This document shows positions 31,959 to 33,098 of a DNA stretch of 33,098 nucleotides, piece by piece (positions within the stretch are counted from its first letter, which is position 1; every line of letters begins with the position of its first letter). Position numbers and translations under genes: made by a program. Location of the stretch: the NCBI GenBank assembly GCA_017959745.1, contig JAGDAA010000160.1, positions 1-33,098 on the forward strand. The letters run 5' to 3'. Origin of the DNA: Clostridia bacterium. GTDB taxonomy: Bacteria > Bacillota > Clostridia > Oscillospirales > SIG627. The notes under the pieces are model-generated. The model made no database searches and was not told the origin of the DNA. It worked only from the letters and a program-made list of their open reading frames with translations.

Positions 31959-32596
31959 AGCGCGTAACCCTGTTTTGCGGGCATTACGGCAGCGGTAAGA
32001 CCAATATCGCCATCAACTACACCAAGTCATTGATTAAACGCGGCTTGCCTGTGACCATCGCTGACCTGGATGTGGTCAATCCCTACTTTCGAACCAAGGA
32101 CAGCGAGGCGGAATTGATCGAAGCGGGCGCGAAGGTCATCACGATGCCCTTTGCCAACAGCAACGTGGATCTCCCGTCCCTTCCCGCTGAGGCATACGCC
32201 CTCGTACAGGACAAAATCCGCTACGCCGTGATCGACGTGGGCGGTGACGACCGGGGCGCTTTGGCGCTGGGTCGGTACGTTCCGTACATCCTGGAGGAAA
32301 ACAACTACGATATGCTCTGTGTCGTGAACTTTTACCGCCCGCTGACTACCACGCCCGGGGAGGCGCTGGAAGTGTTGCGGGAGGTGGAAGCGGCGGCGGG
32401 ACTCCCTTTCACGGGGATCGTCAACAATTCCAATCTGGGAGCGGAGACCACCAGGGAAGCGATAGAAGCGAGCAAGGATAAAGCGGCTGCTTTGTCGAAA
32501 CTTGCCGGCATTCCGGTGCGTTTTACCTCCGTCCGCGCCGACCTTGCCTGTGGCGACGAATTTCCACTTGATTTGCAAAAGAAAATTTTTGAATAG
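31955..32596 (+). CDS. P-loop NTPase of ParA/MinD/CobQ-like fold
   Basis: The 213-residue product starts with a P-loop, GHYGSGKTN (residues 9-17), followed by the Walker-like ADLDVVNPYFRT and the switch VIDVGGDDRGALAL. A NNSNLG motif near residue 152 resembles the base-recognition loop of SIMIBI-class NTPases. Its coupling to ilvE (ATGA at 31955) and position 10 bases before a ferredoxin subunit suggest a role in assembly or regulation of the oxidoreductase, for example in cluster insertion; this is inference. It has no Cys pair like that of Mrp/NifH-type carriers (only isolated Cys residues). Confidence 0.8.
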   Translation: MKRVTLFCGHYGSGKTNIAINYTKSLIKRGLPVTIADLDVVNPYFRTKDSEAELIEAGAKVITMPFANSNVDLPSLPAEAYALVQDKIRYAVIDVGGDDRGALALGRYVPYILEENNYDMLCVVNFYRPLTTTPGEALEVLREVEAAAGLPFTGIVNNSNLGAETTREAIEASKDKAAALSKLAGIPVRFTSVRADLACGDEFPLDLQKKIFE

Positions 32597-32605
32597 GAGA
32601 ACGGT

Positions 32606-32812
32606 ATGGCAAAAGTTACGTTTCAAACCGACCTGTGCAAGGGCTGCGGTCTGTGTGTGGCAGCCTGCCCCAAGAAGATCCTGGTGATTGCCAAGGATAA
32701 GATCAACAAAAAGGGTCATTCCCCTGCCGAAATGACGGATCAGTCCCAGTGCATCGGATGCGCTTTCTGCGCGACTATGTGCCCGGATTGCGTCATTACG
32801 GTGGAAAAGTGA
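32606..32812 (+). CDS. vorD: 2-oxoacid:ferredoxin oxidoreductase delta (ferredoxin) subunit
   Basis: The 68-residue protein carries two [4Fe-4S] sites, CKGCGLCVAACP and CIGCAFCATMCP, with an insertion of about 15 residues between them that differs from free ferredoxins. This form is the delta subunit of ketoisovalerate or 2-oxoglutarate:ferredoxin oxidoreductases and passes electrons between the TPP enzyme and soluble ferredoxin. It sits 9 bases before vorB. The symbol is by context; korD is equally possible. Confidence 0.85.
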   Translation: MAKVTFQTDLCKGCGLCVAACPKKILVIAKDKINKKGHSPAEMTDQSQCIGCAFCATMCPDCVITVEK

Positions 32813-32821
32813 GGTGAGAGT

Positions 32822-33098
32822 ATGGCGGAAAAAGTATTGATGAAGGGCAACGAGGCCATCGCCGAAGCGGCGATTCGCGCCGGTTGCCGCCACTATTTCG
32901 GCTATCCCATCACGCCCCAGACGGAACTGGCGGCGTATATGGCAAAGCGTATGCCCAAGATCGGCGGCGTCTTCCTCCAGGCGGAGAGCGAGATCGCCGC
33001 GATCAACATGGTCTACGGCGTTTCCGGTACCGGTAAGCGCGTCATGACTTCTTCCTCCTCCCCCGGCGTTTCCTTAAAGCAGGAGGGCATTTCCTACA
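32822..33098 (+). CDS. vorB: 2-oxoacid:ferredoxin oxidoreductase alpha subunit (3' partial)
   Basis: Only the first 92 codons are inside the window. They match the alpha subunit (domain I) of VOR/KOR enzymes: [19 protein letters not shown], then the signature [12 protein letters not shown], and [16 protein letters not shown] and [16 protein letters not shown]. The order ferredoxin subunit then alpha subunit is the usual one, with the TPP-binding beta and the gamma subunit expected just beyond the window. GAGGTGAGAG precedes ATG 32822. Association with ilvE and acyl-CoA synthetases favours branched 2-oxo acids over 2-oxoglutarate as substrates. Confidence 0.88.
   Translation, partial: MAEKVLMKGNEAIAEAAIRAGCRHYFGYPITPQTELAAYMAKRMPKIGGVFLQAESEIAAINMVYGVSGTGKRVMTSSSSPGVSLKQEGISY

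Noticed and set aside
1..33098. CRISPR arrays, insertion sequences, tRNA or rRNA genes, prophage or toxin-antitoxin genes
   Set aside because: No repeat-spacer pattern, transposase, structural RNA motif other than the T-boxes, or phage-type gene was seen on reading both strands.

Overview
The window reads as chromosomal DNA from an anaerobic, low-oxygen-tolerance Firmicute of the class Clostridia, probably an uncultured gut or rumen lineage. The evidence is the gene set rather than any marker gene: an ECF vitamin-transporter core, the darA-holB-ricT cluster, a ClpE-type unfoldase with an N-terminal zinc finger, a YugP-type peptidase, two T-box leaders, ferredoxins and a 2-oxoacid:ferredoxin oxidoreductase. 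There are no rRNA or tRNA genes, no insertion sequences and no CRISPR array, and coding density is high. The genus cannot be named from this sequence.

Positions 1-11508 (+) form one long, tightly packed block, mostly housekeeping: ecfA2 (cut by the window edge), ecfT, truA, a DUF5711 protein, a CvpA-family protein, pgsA, a ClpE-like unfoldase, a very divergent P-type ATPase homologue, a DUF1858 protein, trmK and a Nif3-family gene. The P-type ATPase homologue keeps the whole fold but has lost the phosphorylated Asp motif and the TGE motif, so it looks like a pseudo-pump. Positions 11570-13936 hold an orphan solute-binding lipoprotein with its own promoter and terminator, and a small membrane-anchored protein.

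Positions 13949-22370 run on the minus strand: an Ldh-family dehydrogenase and a small ferredoxin, each with a recognisable promoter; the operon darA-holB-murA-ricT; and a MacB-like ABC transporter with a very large extracellular domain. A divergent promoter pair at 22419-22524 separates this from a plus-strand set: yhbY, a YugP-like zinc peptidase and a membrane protein with a zinc ribbon.

Positions 24042-33098 (+) are the most interesting part. Two promoter/T-box/terminator units each control an operon. The first (candidate leucine specifier CUC) reads a 2-isopropylmalate synthase homologue that keeps the leucine-sensing domain but has lost the catalytic metal ligands, then a fusion of a TIM-barrel domain to an acyl-CoA synthetase. 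The second reads a fusion of an XRE-type HTH and a cupin to a second acyl-CoA synthetase, then ilvE, a P-loop NTPase, a ferredoxin subunit and the start of vorB. Transaminase, ferredoxin-dependent 2-oxoacid oxidoreductase and acyl-CoA synthetases together can convert branched-chain fatty acids to branched-chain amino acids by reductive carboxylation, or run the opposite way in amino-acid fermentation. T-box control, which switches genes on when a tRNA is uncharged, favours the anabolic direction: scavenging isovalerate, isobutyrate or 2-methylbutyrate to make Leu, Val or Ile. That reading is inference; the gene identities and leaders are seen directly.
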